A stretch of 64,000 bases of DNA from JBGSKY01 sp041740995. Lineage in GTDB: Bacteria; Planctomycetota; Planctomycetia; Pirellulales; Pirellulaceae. Below the pieces are notes generated by a model. The model had not been told where the DNA came from. It did no database searches and worked only from the letters and a program-made list of their open reading frames with translations. Position numbers and translations under genes: made by a program. Positions 62,175-64,000 of this stretch are shown one piece after another; position 1 is the stretch's first letter, and each line of letters starts with the position of its first letter. The stretch lies in assembly GCA_041740995.1 (NCBI GenBank), contig JBGSKY010000192.1:1-64000 (forward strand), in the 5' to 3' direction.

Positions 62175-62200
62175 ACGCGCATCTTGAAGTCGCGTTTTTT
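62175..62200 (+). terminator. Possible plus-strand terminator in the rplL-rpoB gap
   Basis: ACGCG (62175-62179) and CGCGT (62191-62195) form a short stem around an 11-base loop, and T62195-T62200 makes a six-T run. A plus-strand terminator with no plus-strand gene before it may mark the 3' end of a small RNA, or it may be chance. Confidence 0.3.
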
Positions 62201-62469
62201 CTCATTGCAAATGGGTAAAACCACCACGCAATAACCCGACGACAGCTAACCTGTTCAGACTGCGAAACCTCGAGTCAGGCCTAACGTCTGCAGAAAGTGG
62301 ATCAGTTGCACGAATGTAACCTTTCCAAGTGAATCACTAATCCGTCAATCGCATGGACATAAATAATGCCAAGCGTTGCGAGAAACATGGCTCACCGTTT
62401 TCTCAAGTCAGTACGATCGTAGAAACTGAGAACGCGAAAGTTACCGCACTGTCAAGCGCCATGCCTCAA

Positions 62470-62492
62470 CAAAACGACGGCCTGTCGTTTTG
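62470..62492 (-). terminator. Terminator or attenuator after rplL
   Basis: CAAAACGAC (62470-62478) and GTCGTTTTG (62484-62492) pair perfectly around GGCCT, 45 bases past the rplL stop. On the minus strand the stem ends in four Ts plus two more after a G. It may end or attenuate the ribosomal-protein transcript before rpoB. Confidence 0.65.
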
Positions 62493-62536
62493 ATTAGGGC
62501 AGTGGCAACAACCAAACAGTTAGGCAGCTTGAGCGA

Positions 62537-62941
62537 CTACTTCAGTTCGACAGTAGCACCAGCGGCTTCGAGCTCTTTCTTGACCTTTTCAGCGTCATCT
62601 TTCGAGACACCTTCTTTGATCTTAGCGGGAACTGCCTCAACTAACTTCTTGGAGTCCATCAGCGAAGCGCCGGTCAAGTTTTTGACGACCTTGACGACCT
62701 CAAGCTTCTTATCGCCAAAGGCGGTCATTACAACATCAAATTCGGTTTGTTCAACGACTGCCGGCCCGCCAGCATCGCCGCTTGGTGCAGCCATCATGAC
62801 AGCACCGCCAGCAGCAGCTTCGATACCATGAACGTCCTTCAGGTAATCGCTCAGCTCTTTGGCTTGCTTGAGAGTAAGTGCAACGATTTGCTCGCCAAGA
62901 GTTTTGATGTCATCAGCGAAAGCGGTGGAAGATTCGGACAT
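62537..62941 (-). CDS. rplL: Ribosomal protein bL12 (L7/L12)
   Basis: bL12 forms the ribosomal stalk that recruits translation GTPases. The N-terminal dimerisation helix (DDIKTLGEQIVALTLKQAKEL) leads through an Ala/Gly-rich hinge (AAAGGAVMMAAPSGDAGG) to the C-terminal domain (FDVVMTAFGDKKLEVVKVVK, LVEAVPAKIKEGVSKDDAEK). At 134 residues it is a little longer than the usual 120-128. It follows rplJ after 92 bases. Confidence 0.98.
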   Translation of the reverse strand: MSESSTAFADDIKTLGEQIVALTLKQAKELSDYLKDVHGIEAAAGGAVMMAAPSGDAGGPAVVEQTEFDVVMTAFGDKKLEVVKVVKNLTGASLMDSKKLVEAVPAKIKEGVSKDDAEKVKKELEAAGATVELK

Positions 62942-63033
62942 AATTTAGGGATACCTTCTAAGAAAAAAACAGACAGTTTTGTTAATCGTTAGCGATCGAT
63001 CACCAACGAGGAGTTTCCAAATGTTAAACGTGA

Positions 63034-63561
63034 CTAGCTTTCGCTTTCCACGTCATAAATCGTCTTAAGCTGAGCGGCAATCTTGCCGCCAGGGCCTTTG
63101 AGCTGGGATGCGAGTTTACTTCCTGGACCTAGGATCTGGCCAACCAGCAAGGAAATTTGTTCGCCTCGGCTTGGCCACTTGCTGATGGCTTCGACCTGAT
63201 CTCCTCGTAAGGCTTCGCCATCCATAACGCCGCCTTTGATTTCAAAGGCTTTGAATTTGCCAGACTTGCCGATCTTCGTAAGCTCTCTAGCAAGTCCGAC
63301 AAAATCTTCACAACCCCAGACTACTGCAACGCTGCCAGCCAATCCGTCAAAGGCTGGGCGAAGAGAAGTGCCTTCAGTCGCACGGGCGGCAAGCGTTCGC
63401 TTGACAACCATCATGCTAGCGCCTTTCTCGCGCAATTCCTTACGCAAATCATAAGCTTCATTGCCTCCTAGCCCGATAACGTTGACGACGACGGCGTCAG
63501 CAATCCCAACCAGTCGGTTGGATATATCGCGAGCAATAAAGCCCTTTACTAATTTACTCAT
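63034..63561 (-). CDS. rplJ: Ribosomal protein uL10
   Basis: uL10 anchors the bL12 dimers to 23S rRNA. ATG 63561, with GAGGA nine bases upstream, gives MSKLVKGFIARDISNRL and 175 residues, the usual length; an in-frame start at 63618 would overlap rplA and is rejected. Family text: LRKELREKGASMMVVKRTLAARA and SLLVGQILGPGSKLASQLKG. It lies 46 bases after rplA. L10-L12 autoregulation of the leader is known in other bacteria; no leader fold is evident here. Confidence 0.97.
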   Translation of the reverse strand: MSKLVKGFIARDISNRLVGIADAVVVNVIGLGGNEAYDLRKELREKGASMMVVKRTLAARATEGTSLRPAFDGLAGSVAVVWGCEDFVGLARELTKIGKSGKFKAFEIKGGVMDGEALRGDQVEAISKWPSRGEQISLLVGQILGPGSKLASQLKGPGGKIAAQLKTIYDVESES

Positions 63562-63607
63562 CTCAATAAGTCCTCGGACAAAAAATAAATCCAGTAACAC
63601 CAGTCGC

Positions 63608-64000
63608 TCAGCAAGCAACTCGCACGCTAGGACTCATCGTGGCGCAAATTGCCACTGACTTGATGTATGTTCCCTTAACCGCACTAGGTTTGAGCGACTG
63701 AATATGGCCGATCAAATGACTGATGTTTTCTTGCAGCTTAACTGCGTCAAAACTGATTTTTCCAACAACGGCATGGACGTTACCACCCTTATCGTTTCGG
63801 AATTCGACCTTACCAGCTCGATACTCTTTGACGATCCTGGAAACGTCAGTCGTTACCGTTCCAGCACGTGGCGAAGGCATTAGGCCGCGCGGACCAAGCA
63901 CTTTGCCCAATGGTCCAACGAGACCCATCATATCTGGCGTCGCAACGCAGACGTCGAAATCCATCCAGCCTTCTTTGATTCGTTTCGCAAGATCTTCCGC
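63608..64000 (-). CDS. rplA: Ribosomal protein uL1, partial (runs off right edge)
   Basis: The frame is open to the window edge (GCG GAA GAT CTT... reading AEDLAKRIKEGWMDFDV), so about 100 N-terminal residues are missing. The visible 130 carry the uL1 core: CVATPDMMGLVGPLGKVLGPRG, LMPSPRAGTVTTDV, YRAGKVEFRNDKGGNVHAVVG and KPSAVKGTYIKSVAICATM. uL1 forms the stalk near the ribosomal E site. It heads the visible rplA-rplJ-rplL run; rplK is expected just outside the window. Confidence 0.97.
   Translation of the reverse strand, partial: AEDLAKRIKEGWMDFDVCVATPDMMGLVGPLGKVLGPRGLMPSPRAGTVTTDVSRIVKEYRAGKVEFRNDKGGNVHAVVGKISFDAVKLQENISHLIGHIQSLKPSAVKGTYIKSVAICATMSPSVRVAC

Larger units (their letters stand above)
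61541..62536. other. Long non-coding gap between rplL and rpoB
   Basis: Almost 1 kb separates the rplL stop from the rpoB start, both on the minus strand. Open frames here are short and not protein-like (the longest, 61575-61793, lacks a recognisable composition). A terminator-type hairpin follows rplL (62470-62492), and a plus-strand hairpin with a T tract is at 62175-62200. No tRNA was found. The region probably holds an rpoB promoter and a leader; a small RNA is possible. Confidence 0.6.

Noticed and set aside
1..64000. tRNA, rRNA, insertion sequence, prophage or CRISPR-Cas
   Set aside because: I looked for T-loop-like motifs in the gaps, transposase text and repeat-spacer patterns and found none; weak RNAs could still be missed by eye.

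Overview
The window reads as chromosomal DNA of a planctomycete, probably a marine Pirellulaceae-like bacterium. This is an inference from gene content. It carries PQQ-like propeller and DUF1573 exported proteins, a transmembrane Ser/Thr kinase with a large C-terminal domain, an EF-G of the mitochondrial/spirochaete-planctomycete type, a solitary rsmH outside any division/cell-wall cluster, many small secreted orphan proteins, weak Shine-Dalgarno sequences and several likely TTG starts. Coding density is high, base composition is moderate, and both strands are used in short operons. I saw no insertion sequence, prophage, CRISPR array, tRNA or rRNA.

Layout. 1-5.4 kb: a protein running off the left edge (minus), an Orn/Lys/Arg decarboxylase, rsmH and a 34-residue lysine-rich microprotein. 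5.6-6.9 kb: a PQQ-like propeller protein. 7-13.7 kb (minus): a complete tripartite RND efflux operon (adaptor, pump, outer-membrane channel), each part with an unusual insertion. 14-17.2 kb (minus): a coiled-coil protein and a UbiB/ABC1 kinase-like protein. 17.5-22.1 kb (plus): xseB, a polyprenyl synthetase and dxs (isoprenoid precursor supply), then a glycosyltransferase-like protein. 22.3-27 kb: a membrane Ser/Thr kinase facing an exported M3 peptidase. 27.5-32.7 kb: lexA, the EF-G, a two-helix membrane protein, purine nucleoside phosphorylase and a small secreted protein. 32.9-39 kb: FmdB-like zinc ribbon, GT39-type glycosyltransferase, GH32 enzyme and lepA. 39-43.5 kb: a di-domain cytochrome c lipoprotein and a run of three exported proteins (DUF1573, Cys-rich, orphan). 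43.5-50.1 kb: UxaA-family dehydratase, secreted nuclease, VWA membrane protein, Pro/Ser-rich exported protein and a PaaK-like ligase. 50.2-53.2 kb: a degenerate receiver protein and a translationally coupled pair of a P-loop ATPase and a 637-residue orphan. 53.4-64 kb (minus): rplA-rplJ-rplL, a gap of almost 1 kb, then rpoB-rpoC with a clear terminator.

Most of the window is housekeeping (translation, transcription, isoprenoid supply, SOS control) mixed with lineage-specific envelope and export genes. The least explained parts are the ATPase/orphan pair with its neighbouring pseudo-receiver (50.2-53.2 kb), the exported DUF1573/Cys-rich/orphan cluster (40.8-43.5 kb) and the long rplL-rpoB gap. 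No stretch proves a new defence or mobile system. The candidates are reported as such, with the tests that would decide them.
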